A stretch of DNA of 64,000 nucleotides from Longimicrobium sp. (GCA_036389135.1 DASVQP010000085.1:62001-126000), one strand, 5' to 3'. Positions 7,418-16,423 are shown, counted from the stretch's first letter. The notes: generated by a model from the sequence alone, not told the origin. Made by a program: numbers and translations.

Positions 7418-8503
7418 ATGACCGCGTTCGGCCGTTTCTTTCTTCCCGGACCCACCGAGGTGCACCCCGACGTGCTGGCCGCCATGACGCAGCCCATGAT
7501 CGGCCACCGCGGGTCCGGGATGTCCGCGATCCTGGCCGGCTGCGATCCGGTGCTCCGCGCCATCTTCCGCACCGAGCGCCCGGTGTACGTCGCCTCCTCC
7601 TCGGCCACCGGGCTGATGGAGGGCGCCGTGCGCAACGGGGTGCGCCGCCGCGCGCTGTCGCTCGTCAACGGGGCGTTCAGCGAGCGCTTCCGCGACCTGG
7701 TGGCCGATTGCGGGCGCGAGGTGGAGACGTACGAAGTGGAGTGGGGCCAGGCCCACGACGCCGCCGAGGTGCACCGCCGCCTCCGCGCGGGCGGCTTCGA
7801 CGCGGTCACGGTCGCCCACTCCGAGACCTCCACCGGCGTCCTCAACCCCGTACGCGAGATCGCCGAGGCCGTGCGGGCCGCCGAGCGCGACACGGGCGAC
7901 GAGATCCTCCTGCTGGTGGACGGCGTCACCAGCGTGGCCGGGGCGCTGGTGGAGATGGACGCGTGGGGACTCGACTTCCTCCTCACCGGTTCGCAGAAGG
8001 CGCTGGCGCTGCCGCCGGGGCTGGCGTTCGGCGCGGCGTCGGAGCGGATGATGGCGCGGGCGGAGACGATCCCGGGGCGCGGCCACTACTTCGACCTGCC
8101 GGAGTACGACCGCTTCTGGCGCATGCACCAGACGCCCACCACCCCGGCCCTATCGCTGATCTACGCGCTGGCGGAACAGGCGCGGCGCATCGATGCGGAG
8201 GGCGTCGAGGCCCGCGCCGCGCGCCACGACGCCATGCGCGAGCGCTCCCTGGCCTGGGCGGAAGAGCGCGGCATCCGCCCCTTTGCGCCCGAGGGTTGCC
8301 GCTCGCCGACCGTCACCACCCTGGCGATCGAGGGCCCCGTCGCCGCGCCGGAGATCGTGGCGCGGCTGGCGAAGGCGGGGTGGACGATCGGCGGGGGATA
8401 CGGCAAGCTCAAGGATACGACCATCCGCATCGGGCACATGGGAGAGCACACCGTGGAAGAGCTGGACGCGCTGCTGGACGCGATCGACGAGGTGCTGCGA
8501 TGA
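7418..8503 (+). CDS. class V aminotransferase, probable phosphoserine/serine-pyruvate type
   Basis: A 361-residue PLP enzyme of the alanine-glyoxylate/serine-pyruvate aminotransferase group. The ATG at 7418 is chosen because homology begins at FFLPGPTEVHPDVL; upstream codons lie in the palindromic element. The glyoxylate-aminotransferase-like IGHRGSGM, the cofactor-binding VAHSETSTG and VDGVTS, and the lysine in TGSQKALALPPG are visible. Its last codon overlaps the ATG of serA (ATGA), so the two are made together. By context it would transaminate 3-phosphohydroxypyruvate, replacing classical SerC, as reported for class V enzymes in some other prokaryotes. A glyoxylate role is the main alternative. 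Confidence 0.8.
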   Translation: MTAFGRFFLPGPTEVHPDVLAAMTQPMIGHRGSGMSAILAGCDPVLRAIFRTERPVYVASSSATGLMEGAVRNGVRRRALSLVNGAFSERFRDLVADCGREVETYEVEWGQAHDAAEVHRRLRAGGFDAVTVAHSETSTGVLNPVREIAEAVRAAERDTGDEILLLVDGVTSVAGALVEMDAWGLDFLLTGSQKALALPPGLAFGAASERMMARAETIPGRGHYFDLPEYDRFWRMHQTPTTPALSLIYALAEQARRIDAEGVEARAARHDAMRERSLAWAEERGIRPFAPEGCRSPTVTTLAIEGPVAAPEIVARLAKAGWTIGGGYGKLKDTTIRIGHMGEHTVEELDALLDAIDEVLR

Positions 8504-10101
8504 CGCGCTTCCGCGTGCTGGTGACCGACGAGGTGGATCCGGAGGGGCTCGCCCACCTCCGCTCGCATCCCGACATCGAGGTCCACGAGAAGCCGACACG
8601 TCCCCTGGCCGAGGTGATCGCGGAGATCGGCGAGTACGACGCGTTCGTCGGCCGCAGCGCCACACGCGTCACTCGCGAGCTCCTCCAGGCCGGCGACCGG
8701 CTCAAGGTGATCGGCCGCGCCGGCGTGGGCGTCGACAACATCGACCTGCAGACGGCGACGGAGCTGGGAATCGCCGTCATCAACGCGCCCGGCGGGAACA
8801 CCGTCTCGGTGGCGGAGCTGGCGTTCGGCGTCCTCCTCTCCCTCGTCCGCAACATCCACATCGCCGTGGAGTCGATGCGCGGCGGCCGCTGGGACCGCTC
8901 GCGCCTCGGCGGCTCCGAGCTGCGCGGGAGGACGATGGCCATCATCGGCCTGGGGCGCATCGGGAGCGAGATGGCGCGCCGGGCCCGCGCCTTTGGGATG
9001 ACGCTGATCGCCTACGACCCCTTCGTCCCGCCCGCGCGCTTCGAAGAGCTCGGGGTGGAGCGAATGGAGCGCCTCTCCGACGCCATGGACCGCGCGGACG
9101 TGGTGACGGTGCACACCCCTCTCACCGCGGAAACGGTAGGGCTGATCGGCGCGCCGGAGCTGGCGCGTCTGGGGCGCGGCGCGATCGTGATGAACCTGGC
9201 GCGCGGCGGCATTGTGGCCGAGGATGCCCTCACCGATGCGCTCACATCGGGACGCATCGCCGGGGCGGCGCTGGACGTGTTCATCGGCGAGCCGCTGGCG
9301 GCCGACCACCCGCTGCGCGCCGTCTCCAACCTGATCCTGACCCCGCACCTGGGCGCATCCACCAGCGACGCCCAGCGCAGCGTCTCCATCGAGGCGTGCT
9401 CCGCCGTCCGCGACGCGCTGGTCACCGGCGACCTGAGCGCGGCGATCAACGCGGCCGGCGTGGGCGGCTCCGGGTGGGGCGAGCTGCGTCCCCTCCTGGC
9501 GCTTTCGGACCGCCTCGGACGGCTGGGCCGCGCCCTCCTCCCCGGCGCCGTGAGCGCGCTGGAGCTGCGCTACACGGGCCCGCGGGGCGAGCAGGCGCCG
9601 CGCCCGCTCCTCCTCTCCGCGCTGCAGGGCACGCTGCGCGACGTGGTGGACCGCCGCGCCATCAACCTGGTGAACGCGCAGCACGTCGCCACGGAGCGGG
9701 GGATCGAGACGGCATCGACGCACGTGGCGGGGCGCGGCGAGCTGGGCGAGGAGGTGGAGCTGCGGATGGAGGCGGGCGACCGCATCATCCGGGTGGCGGG
9801 GGCGGTGCTTGGGGAGACGCATGGGCGCATCATCCGCATCGGCGCCTTTCGCGTGGACGTGGCGCCGCGCGGCACCCTGGTCGTCCTGCGCAACCGCGAC
9901 GTCCCCGGCGTCATCGGCCGCGTGGGCACCCTCCTCGGCGAGGCGGGTGTCAACATCGCCGAGTATCACCAGGCGCGCCTGCAGGTCGGCGGCGAGGCCC
10001 TCGCCGCCATCACCGTCGACGGCCGCATCCCCGCCGAGGTCCTGCAGCAGCTCTCGGAGCTGCCGGAGGTGCTGGACGTGCGGCAGGTGGACATGGAGTA
10101 A
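8500..10101 (+). CDS. serA: D-3-phosphoglycerate dehydrogenase, long form
   Basis: A 533-residue enzyme for the first committed step of serine synthesis, oxidising 3-phosphoglycerate with NAD. It has a substrate-binding domain, a Rossmann domain (GLGRIG from residue ~150), catalytic Arg235 (NLARGG), Glu264 (IGEP) and His283 (TPHLG), then an intervening domain and a C-terminal ACT domain (NRDVPGVIGRVGTLLGEAGV). This is the type I layout, in which the ACT domain usually gives serine feedback control. The ATG overlaps the aminotransferase stop. A family A repeat starts 18 bases after its stop. Confidence 0.95.
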   Translation: MTRFRVLVTDEVDPEGLAHLRSHPDIEVHEKPTRPLAEVIAEIGEYDAFVGRSATRVTRELLQAGDRLKVIGRAGVGVDNIDLQTATELGIAVINAPGGNTVSVAELAFGVLLSLVRNIHIAVESMRGGRWDRSRLGGSELRGRTMAIIGLGRIGSEMARRARAFGMTLIAYDPFVPPARFEELGVERMERLSDAMDRADVVTVHTPLTAETVGLIGAPELARLGRGAIVMNLARGGIVAEDALTDALTSGRIAGAALDVFIGEPLAADHPLRAVSNLILTPHLGASTSDAQRSVSIEACSAVRDALVTGDLSAAINAAGVGGSGWGELRPLLALSDRLGRLGRALLPGAVSALELRYTGPRGEQAPRPLLLSALQGTLRDVVDRRAINLVNAQHVATERGIETASTHVAGRGELGEEVELRMEAGDRIIRVAGAVLGETHGRIIRIGAFRVDVAPRGTLVVLRNRDVPGVIGRVGTLLGEAGVNIAEYHQARLQVGGEALAAITVDGRIPAEVLQQLSELPEVLDVRQVDME

Positions 10102-10118
10102 AGCACGGGAAAAAACCA

Positions 10119-10201
10119 TCACACAGAGAGCACAGAGGGAACTACAAGACGCAGAGAACCTCTTCTTCTTTTCTTTTCGTGCCCTCCGTGTCTCTGTGTG
10201 A
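10119..10201. repeat. family A palindromic repeat, copy 1
   Basis: Ends TCACACAGAG and CTCTGTGTGA are exact inverted repeats. The arms extend inward (AGCACAGAGGGAAC / GCCCTCCGTGTCT) around a pyrimidine-rich centre. It lies 18 bases after serA and could fold into a long RNA hairpin. Confidence 0.85.
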
Positions 10202-10266
10202 GGCGCTTTTCCGGCGCGCACCTTGCTCCACCGGCGCCCATCGTTCTCCACCCCAACGAGGCATCC

Positions 10267-10773
10267 ATGAGCATCCGCGAGTGGCTCAAGCAGCGGATTA
10301 CCCACAGCGCCGGGAGCGGTGAGGGCACCGACTCGTTCCTGAACCGGCTCGTCTTCGGCAAGGAGACGCCGCAGCAGCGCTCCCTGGGCGAGTACGACAA
10401 GCGCTCGTATCCGCCCGAGCTGGTGGACCTCCTCCGCCGCCGCGCCGAGGTGACCGACGAGGTGATGGAGATGGACTTCACCACCGCGCAGGCACGCCGC
10501 GACGCGATCCCGGAGCTACAGCGGCTCCTCCACAAGTACCCTCACCCGGTGCTGTACGAGGCGCTGATCCACGCCTACGCCGATTCCGGGCGCTGGGACG
10601 AGGCCCGCGGCGTGGCCTACGCCGCCCGCGAGCGCCGCCTGGAGTGCTCCCGCTCCACGTATCCCGAGATCCGCTCCGAGATCGACCGGCTCAAGGAGTG
10701 GAGCCCCGCGGACGTGGACGAGATGCGGCGGGAGCGAGAAGGCGGCGGGCCACCCACGCCCACGCCTGCCTGA
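10267..10773 (+). CDS. hypothetical protein with TPR-like helices
   Basis: A 168-residue soluble protein starting at ATG 10267, with CGAGG six bases upstream. The N-terminal third (SIREWLKQRITHSAGS, FLNRLVFGKETPQQ) is not recognised. Residues ~75-125 form paired amphipathic helices (ELQRLLHKYPHPVLYEALIH, YADSGRWDEARGVAYAA) resembling one TPR-like repeat, which suggests protein contacts. It ends in a low-complexity GGGPPTPTPA tail. It has no signal peptide or membrane segment. It lies between the serine operon and the HD-GYP gene, with a terminator-like hairpin after it. Confidence 0.7.
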   Translation: MSIREWLKQRITHSAGSGEGTDSFLNRLVFGKETPQQRSLGEYDKRSYPPELVDLLRRRAEVTDEVMEMDFTTAQARRDAIPELQRLLHKYPHPVLYEALIHAYADSGRWDEARGVAYAARERRLECSRSTYPEIRSEIDRLKEWSPADVDEMRREREGGGPPTPTPA

Positions 10774-10797
10774 GCACCACCGGTGGAACGAAACGTA

Positions 10798-10824
10798 GCG
10801 GGGACGGAGCCGATCCGTCCCCGC
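10798..10824 (+). terminator. terminator-like hairpin
   Basis: An 11-bp perfect stem GCGGGGACGGA / TCCGTCCCCGC with a five-base loop, 24 bases after the hypothetical gene. There is no clear U-tract. Confidence 0.5.
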
Positions 10825-10987
10825 GTGTCGTTCGGGGATTGAACCCGCACGCCCCGCGCCCGACGCGGCGCTCTCCGGACAGCGGTGGGTGCAGCTCACC
10901 TGTTACCCTGTGGGGGAGCAGCGAGGAAGGTCCGGCACACGAAATGCCTCATTCGAGGACACATCCTGCACCCGGCGGCGAACCGAC

Positions 10988-12367
10988 ATGGCGACCAGCG
11001 AACCAACACCCACTTCCTCGGACGATCCCGTAATTGCGCACCTCCAGGGCGCCGCGGAGGCGTACCGGGACATCGACGCGCAGAGGGCGGAGGACGAGCG
11101 CGAGATCGAGACCCTCCGCCATTCGCTGAACGAGGCGCGCGGCCACACGCATCGCATGCAGGCGGAGCTGGACGCCGAGCGATGGAACGCCGAGCGGGAG
11201 CGTCAGCGCGCGGAGTGCCTCAAGGAGGCGATGAGGCAGATCCACGGCGCCCTCTTCAGCGGCGACGTATCCACGCTCATCCTGCGCGCCTGCCTCACCA
11301 TCAGCGGCGCCACGCGCGGAATGTACGTCACCGCGCGCCGGCCGGACGGGGCGCTGCGGGTGCGCGCCGAGATCGACGTGGACGCGATCGTCGGCGGCCC
11401 GCCGCCGCCCGTCCTGGCGGAGCTGTGCCGCGAGGCGCTGGACAAAAAGGACACCATCGTGTGCAACGAGGCCGAGGCGGAGGAGCGCTTCGCCGTCGAC
11501 AACGGCGAGGGGCTCCGCTTCCGCAACTGCGTGGCGGCGCCGGTGGTGCTGCTCGCGAACCTCGACGGGGTGGTGCTCGCCGCGGACAAGACGGACGGCG
11601 ACTTCGACGACCGCGACATCGAGGCGCTCATCAGCGTGGGCGACCAGGCCGCCGTGGCGGTGAAGAACCGGCACCTGGAGCGCGCCCTGCAGACCGCCTA
11701 CGTGCACACCGTCACCATCCTGGCCGATGCTGTGGAGGCCAAGGACCCGTACACCCACGGCCACTGCGAGCTGGCCTCGCGCTACGCCCGCCTGATCGCC
11801 GCGCGGCTGGACCTCTCCGAGTACGAGCGCGCCCTTGTGTGCTACGGGGCCCTCCTGCACGACGTGGGGAAGATCGGGGTGAGCGACGGCGTCCTCAACA
11901 AGCCGGGCCCGCTCCTCCCGGAGGAGGTGCAGCTGATGAGGGCACACGTGCGCGTGGGCCACGACCTGCTGCGCAACGTCCCCGCCCTTCACGACGTGGC
12001 GGAGGTGGTGCTGCACCACCACGAGCACTACGACGGGAGCGGCTACCCGGACGGGATGAGCGGCGAGGAGATCCCGATGCCGGCGCGCATCGTGGCCGTG
12101 GCGGACGCGTACTGCGCCATGATCACGCGCCGCAGCTACAAGGAGGCATACTCCGAATCCGACGCCCGCGCGGAGCTCCGCCGCTGCTCCGGCACCCAGT
12201 TCGACCCCGAGATCGTGGACGCCTTCCTCGCGGTGCTGGATACCCCCGAGGCGCAGGACCAGGACGACGATGATTTCGCCGAGTGCGGGCTGCTCCCCGG
12301 CTTCGAGCGGCTGCACGAGGACGTGACCGCGGGGTGGGGTGCTGTCGCGGTGGCGCCGGGGGGGTGA
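10988..12367 (+). CDS. GAF/HD-GYP domain c-di-GMP phosphodiesterase
   Basis: A 459-residue cytoplasmic protein. Residues ~30-85 form a coiled coil, ~95-235 a GAF-like sensor domain and ~245-420 an HD-GYP domain. The metal-binding HD is at 291-292 (LLHDVGKIG) and the GYP signature at 352-354 (DGSGYPDG), with HHHEHYD before it and VADAYCAMI after, so hydrolysis of c-di-GMP to GMP or pGpG is expected. The tail is acidic (QDQDDDD). The ATG at 10988 is chosen over an upstream in-frame ATG because homology-free sequence precedes it. It converges on a GGDEF gene. Confidence 0.9.
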   Translation: MATSEPTPTSSDDPVIAHLQGAAEAYRDIDAQRAEDEREIETLRHSLNEARGHTHRMQAELDAERWNAERERQRAECLKEAMRQIHGALFSGDVSTLILRACLTISGATRGMYVTARRPDGALRVRAEIDVDAIVGGPPPPVLAELCREALDKKDTIVCNEAEAEERFAVDNGEGLRFRNCVAAPVVLLANLDGVVLAADKTDGDFDDRDIEALISVGDQAAVAVKNRHLERALQTAYVHTVTILADAVEAKDPYTHGHCELASRYARLIAARLDLSEYERALVCYGALLHDVGKIGVSDGVLNKPGPLLPEEVQLMRAHVRVGHDLLRNVPALHDVAEVVLHHHEHYDGSGYPDGMSGEEIPMPARIVAVADAYCAMITRRSYKEAYSESDARAELRRCSGTQFDPEIVDAFLAVLDTPEAQDQDDDDFAECGLLPGFERLHEDVTAGWGAVAVAPGG

Positions 12368-12409
12368 TGAACACCCGGCGCGCGAATAACGGGAGACGGG
12401 ACGCCGAGA

Positions 12410-12463
12410 GATGAACACCGGCGGCGGACGCCGGGAGATGAACACCGGCGTCGGACGCCGGGG
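12410..12463. repeat. two tandem 27-bp units
   Basis: GATGAACACCGGCG (G or T) CGGACGCCGGG is repeated at 12410-12436 and 12437-12463, with a degenerate earlier start at 12366. Each unit has a small CCGGCG/CGCCGG inverted repeat. It leads directly into family C. Confidence 0.7.
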
Positions 12464-12583
12464 GCTGAAGCCCCCGGCTGGAACGACGGGAAGGCGGCTA
12501 AAGCCGGCTCGAGAAGCGCGGCATTGGACCCGGAGTCCGCGAAGGCGGACTTCGTGCTGTTGTTGCAGCGACTTCAGTCGCCC
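12458..12583. repeat. family C three-hairpin repeat, copy 1
   Basis: Consecutive palindromes CCGGGGGC-TGAA-GCCCCCGG, GGCGGCTAAAGCCGGC and GTCCGC-GAAG-GCGGAC, ending with GCGACTTCAGTCGC. The second copy is at 18498-18622. No gene is supported between 12368 and 12653. Confidence 0.8.
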
Positions 12584-12600
12584 GGCACACCGGAATACAG

Positions 12601-12632
12601 AAGAGGCGCGGAGGATTTCCTCCGCGCCTCTT
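12601..12632. terminator. bidirectional terminator-type hairpin
   Basis: A perfect 15-bp inverted repeat (AAGAGGCGCGGAGGA, TT, then its complement) between the convergent HD-GYP and GGDEF genes. The terminal AA/TT allows a short U-tract in both directions. Confidence 0.7.
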
Positions 12633-12653
12633 CCGTGTTCGCGTGCGTCGAAC

Positions 12654-13970
12654 TCAGATCGCGGGGGGGCGGGCTCCGCCGCGGGCGCGGACGGGGTGCA
12701 GGTGGGCGGCGCGGCGGCGCTTGGCCTCGTACAGGCGGCGGTCCGCCTCGCGGATCATCTGCTCGGCTGAGTCGAAGCTGCCGTCGTACGTCACCACCCC
12801 CGCGCTGACCTCCACGCGGCCGGCGAGCTGCTTGCGGACGCGCTCCACCAGCGCCTCGGCGCCGGCGCCGTCGCCGCCGGGGAGGATCACCAGGAACTCG
12901 TCGCCGCCGTAACGCACCACCACGTCGGAGCGGCGCGCCTCGCGGCGGAGCGCCTCGGCCACGGTGCGCAGGAGGCGGTCGCCGGCGGCGTGGCCGCTCT
13001 GGTCGTTGACCTCCTTGAAACCGTCCAGGTCCAGCGCCACCAGCGCCAGCGCCTCGCCGCGCGTGGCGCCCGCCCACACGTGCTCCATCACCACTTCCAT
13101 GTGGCGGCGGTTGGCGAGCCCCGTCAGCGGGTCGGTCAGCGACAGGCCGCGGACGCTCTCGATCAGCCGCACGCGGCGGATCGCCATCTCGGCCTGGAGG
13201 GCGAGGGCGCGGAGGATGTCCCAGTCCTGCGGCTCGAAGATGCGCTCGTCGCGCCGCTCGGTGAGCACCAGCACCGCCTCGTCGCCCACGGGGACGTGCG
13301 CCACCAGCGCCGTCTGCGGGTTTTCGAAGAGGGGCGCGGCGGCGGGAACCCGGCCGTCCACGCGCGCGTCCAGCGTCACGAGAAGCCCGGGCTTGGCGAA
13401 CACCTCGTCCCACAGGATGCACAGGCGGTGCTCGCCGTGGCGCGCATTGGGCGCACACGGGGCGCGCAGCATCCCACGCTCGCCGTCGCGCGCGAGGCCC
13501 TCGGCGCGGTGGCCGCCCACGATGCGCAGCGCGTGCTCGGCCAGGGCGCAGAGCACCTCGTCCTCGGTCTCGGCGGCGTTGAGCGCTTCGAAGTAGGCGA
13601 TGAGCTGGTCGGGGAGGAGCTGGCGCTTGGCGAGGCGCGCGCGCTCGCGCCGCAGCGCCTCTGTGCCCCAGGTGACACGGTCGCGAAGCTCCGCCTCTTC
13701 CAGGCCCCGCGGCACCCGGCACGCGGAGCTTCCCGCCACCAGCACGCCCTCGCCGTCCGAGGCTTCGAGGAGCACCAGCAGCTCGAGGTCTTCCACGCAG
13801 GGCGCCGGTTCCTCCTCGAGCTGCTGCAGGTGCTGCTGCACGCGGCGGCCGGTGACCACGGTGGCGGCGAGCGGCGAAGCCACGTGCAGCTCCGAGTCGC
13901 CGCCCATGAACCCCGTGGGCGTGGCCAGCACCAGGCTGAGCTCCCGGTCCTCTATACGTCGATGCCGCAT
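12654..13970 (-). CDS. GAF-GGDEF diguanylate cyclase
   Basis: A 438-residue protein making c-di-GMP from two GTP. The N-terminal ~120 residues are unassigned, residues ~130-275 look like a GAF domain, and the cyclase domain starts near 283 (LTDPLTGLANRRH). The active site is YGGDEF, with GGDEF at 355-359. An RxxD inhibitory site (RRSD) lies five residues before it, so product feedback is likely. The ATG has AAGGAG very close (three bases), with GAAGG giving better spacing. A strong promoter lies upstream. It faces the HD-GYP gene tail to tail. Confidence 0.9.
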   Translation of the reverse strand: MRHRRIEDRELSLVLATPTGFMGGDSELHVASPLAATVVTGRRVQQHLQQLEEEPAPCVEDLELLVLLEASDGEGVLVAGSSACRVPRGLEEAELRDRVTWGTEALRRERARLAKRQLLPDQLIAYFEALNAAETEDEVLCALAEHALRIVGGHRAEGLARDGERGMLRAPCAPNARHGEHRLCILWDEVFAKPGLLVTLDARVDGRVPAAAPLFENPQTALVAHVPVGDEAVLVLTERRDERIFEPQDWDILRALALQAEMAIRRVRLIESVRGLSLTDPLTGLANRRHMEVVMEHVWAGATRGEALALVALDLDGFKEVNDQSGHAAGDRLLRTVAEALRREARRSDVVVRYGGDEFLVILPGGDGAGAEALVERVRKQLAGRVEVSAGVVTYDGSFDSAEQMIREADRRLYEAKRRRAAHLHPVRARGGARPPAI

Positions 13971-14062
13971 AAGCTCCTTCGCGCGCAGAACAGGCGGGCC
14001 GCCGGTGTGCCGGAGAGACCCGGAAAGGCGAGGCTACATCGTTGTCCAGCAAGGAGATGGCG

Positions 14063-14091
14063 AATATACGAGTGTTTCGCTGAGAGGTCAA
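14063..14091 (-). promoter_or_regulatory. sigma70-type promoter for the GGDEF gene
   Basis: On the minus strand TTGACC (14091-14086), 17 bases, then TATATT (14068-14063). This gives a leader of about 85 bases before the ATG at 13970. Confidence 0.65.
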
Positions 14092-14214
14092 TGCGTGTCA
14101 CCGTTTGCGGACATTCGGTGCCGGTTCTCTTTTCGAAAGACTCTTCCGGCTCTCCCCTTGCGTCAGGGCTCGCGCAGCGTGTTCCCGCGATCCCAGCAAC
14201 CCCACTTCCGTGTG

Positions 14215-16356
14215 ATGACCCAGATGCGTTCGACCGTCTTCCTGCTCGCCGCCGTGCTGGCCGGGTGCGGCACGGCCCGTACGTCCAACGAGCCCGTCAC
14301 GGCCCCGACCCGCGCCGCCGAGCCGATGCCGGCTCAGGCCGCACCCGCCGCGGCCCGGGCTGCGTCGTCGTACGACACCATCCGCGCGCGCCCGTTCGAC
14401 ACGGGGCGGATGTGGACGTTCGACTTCCCGCCGCTGGACCACTTCCAGCGCACCTACGGCTTCCGCCCCACGCAGCAGTGGCTGGACAACGTGCGGCTCT
14501 CGGTGGTGCGCTTCGCCACCTGGTGCTCGGCGTCGTTCGTGTCGCCGGAGGGGCTGCTGCTCACCAACCACCACTGCGGCGTCCCCACGCTGGACCCGGT
14601 GCAGCGCGCGGGCGAGAACCTGCTCACCAACGGCTTCATCTCCCGCACGCGCGCCGAGGAGCGCCGCGTTCCAGACCTGTTCGTGGAGCAGCTCGTCTCC
14701 ATCGAAGACGTGACGGAGCGGGTGGCCGCGAGCGTGGGCGAGGGCACGCAGGAAGAACGCCAGTCCCGGCAGATGGCGGTGCGCCGCGAGCTGGAGCGGC
14801 CCGACTCCGCCAACCGCATGCGCTACCAGGTGGTGGAATTCTACAACGGCGGCCGCTACAGCCGCTACGGCTACAAGCGGTTTGACGACGTGCGCCTGGT
14901 GTTCGCGCCCGAGCAGGCGATCGCCTTCTTCGGCGGCGACCCGGACAACTTCAACTATCCGCGCTACAACCTGGACATGGCGCTGTACCGGGTGTACGAC
15001 GAGAACGGGCGCCCCTTTCGCCCCGCCAACTACCTCCGCTGGAGCGCCGCCGGCGCCCGCGAGGGAGACCCGGTGTTCGTGGTCGGCAACCCGGGGACGA
15101 CGCAGCGCCAGCTCACGAACGCGCAGCTCGAGTACCTCCGCGACGTCGCCCAGCCGGCGCAGCTCGCGGTGCTGAACGCGCAGCGCACCTCCCTGCAGCG
15201 CATCGGCCAGGCGGACCCGGCGCGGGGGCTGGAGCTGCGCGACAACGTGTTCAGCATCGAGAACTCCATCAAGGCGATCACCGGCCGCCGCCAGGGGGCG
15301 CTGGACCCGGCCCTCTTCGCCCGCAAGGTGGACTGGGAGCGCCGCTTCCGCACGGCCGTGCAGGGCGACCCCGCGCGCGCGGCCCGCTACGGCGCCGCGT
15401 GGGACTCGATCACGGCGTTCCAGGCGGAGCGCCGCGCGCTGGCTCCCGGGCTCCTCTACAACGCCTACCTCAACTCGGGCCCGCTTGGCCAGGCGATGGC
15501 GGTGGTGCGCGCGGCAGGAGGCGAGGCGCAGTTCCGCGGTGCGGCCGGAGCCCCGCTCACGGCGTCGCGCGGCGAGCAGGTGATCGAGCTGGCGGAGCTG
15601 CTGCGCGTGGCCCAGCGCAACGTTCCGCAGGACTCGGTGCTGCGCCTGGTGCTCGCCGGCCGTTCGCCGGACGAGGCCGCCACGCAGATCGTCTCGTCGT
15701 ACACCCTGGCGGACACCACGGCGCGCAGGCAGCTGCTGGCCGGGGGCGCCGCCGCGGTGCAGGCCTCCACCGACCCGGTGATCGCGCTCGCCCGGCAGGT
15801 GGCGCCGGTGGTGGTGGCGCGGCAGCGGGCGATGGCGGCCATCAACGTGCGCGAGACGGCGCAGCGCAACCTGCTGGGACGCGCCTTCTACGAGGTCTAC
15901 GGCACCGACGTACCGCCCGACGCCACCTTCACGCTGCGCATCGCGGATGGCGTGGTCAAGGGTTACGAGGCCAACGGCACGATCATGCCGTGGAAGACGA
16001 CCTTCTACGGTCTCTACAACCGCGCGTACGGCTTCGACCAGAAGACGAGCGACTTCGACCTTCCGCCGCGCTGGGACACGCCGCCGGCCGGCCTGCGGCT
16101 GGAGACGCCGTTCAACTTCGTCTCCACCAACGACATCATCGGCGGCAACAGCGGCTCGCCGATGATCAACCGGAACTCGGAGGTGGTGGGACTGATCTTC
16201 GACGGCAACCTGCAGTCGCTGCCGGGGAACTTCATCTTCGACGAGACGCAGAACCGCACGATCTCGGTGCACTCGGCCGGCATCCTGGAAGCGCTCCGCA
16301 ACGTGTACCGCGTGCAGCGCCTGGTGGACGAGCTCGTCCCGCCCACGCGCCGCTGA
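14215..16356 (+). CDS. S46 family dipeptidyl-peptidase lipoprotein
   Basis: A 713-residue peptidase of the DPP7/DPP11 family, which removes dipeptides from peptide N-termini. The start is ATG 14215 (a second ATG lies at 14224). A lipoprotein signal follows (FLLAAVLAGC), so it should be membrane-anchored. Family motifs include FATWCSASFVS, TNHHCG (catalytic His 119/120), GGDPDNFNYPR and GGNSGSP with Ser646. Eighteen residues after Ser646 is Gly664; in characterised enzymes glycine at this offset goes with DPP7-like hydrophobic P1 preference and arginine with DPP11 acidic preference. It is followed by a strong terminator. Confidence 0.92.
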   Translation: MTQMRSTVFLLAAVLAGCGTARTSNEPVTAPTRAAEPMPAQAAPAAARAASSYDTIRARPFDTGRMWTFDFPPLDHFQRTYGFRPTQQWLDNVRLSVVRFATWCSASFVSPEGLLLTNHHCGVPTLDPVQRAGENLLTNGFISRTRAEERRVPDLFVEQLVSIEDVTERVAASVGEGTQEERQSRQMAVRRELERPDSANRMRYQVVEFYNGGRYSRYGYKRFDDVRLVFAPEQAIAFFGGDPDNFNYPRYNLDMALYRVYDENGRPFRPANYLRWSAAGAREGDPVFVVGNPGTTQRQLTNAQLEYLRDVAQPAQLAVLNAQRTSLQRIGQADPARGLELRDNVFSIENSIKAITGRRQGALDPALFARKVDWERRFRTAVQGDPARAARYGAAWDSITAFQAERRALAPGLLYNAYLNSGPLGQAMAVVRAAGGEAQFRGAAGAPLTASRGEQVIELAELLRVAQRNVPQDSVLRLVLAGRSPDEAATQIVSSYTLADTTARRQLLAGGAAAVQASTDPVIALARQVAPVVVARQRAMAAINVRETAQRNLLGRAFYEVYGTDVPPDATFTLRIADGVVKGYEANGTIMPWKTTFYGLYNRAYGFDQKTSDFDLPPRWDTPPAGLRLETPFNFVSTNDIIGGNSGSPMINRNSEVVGLIFDGNLQSLPGNFIFDETQNRTISVHSAGILEALRNVYRVQRLVDELVPPTRR

Positions 16357-16373
16357 CCTCTGTGGCACACCAC

Positions 16374-16413
16374 GAAGACGCCCCCCGCGCAGCACAGCGC
16401 GGGGGGCGTCTTC
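16374..16413 (+). terminator. strong terminator hairpin after S46 peptidase
   Basis: A perfect 17-bp stem (GAAGACGCCCCCCGCGC and complement) with a six-base loop, 18 bases after the stop. It ends in CTTC with no long U-tract. Confidence 0.75.
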
Positions 16414-16423
16414 ATGAAAATCC

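Noticed and set aside
13600-14214. Open frame extending the S46 peptidase upstream by 205 codons
   Set aside because: The extension is Ser/Arg-rich, overlaps the GGDEF gene and its promoter, and would bury the lipoprotein signal peptide.
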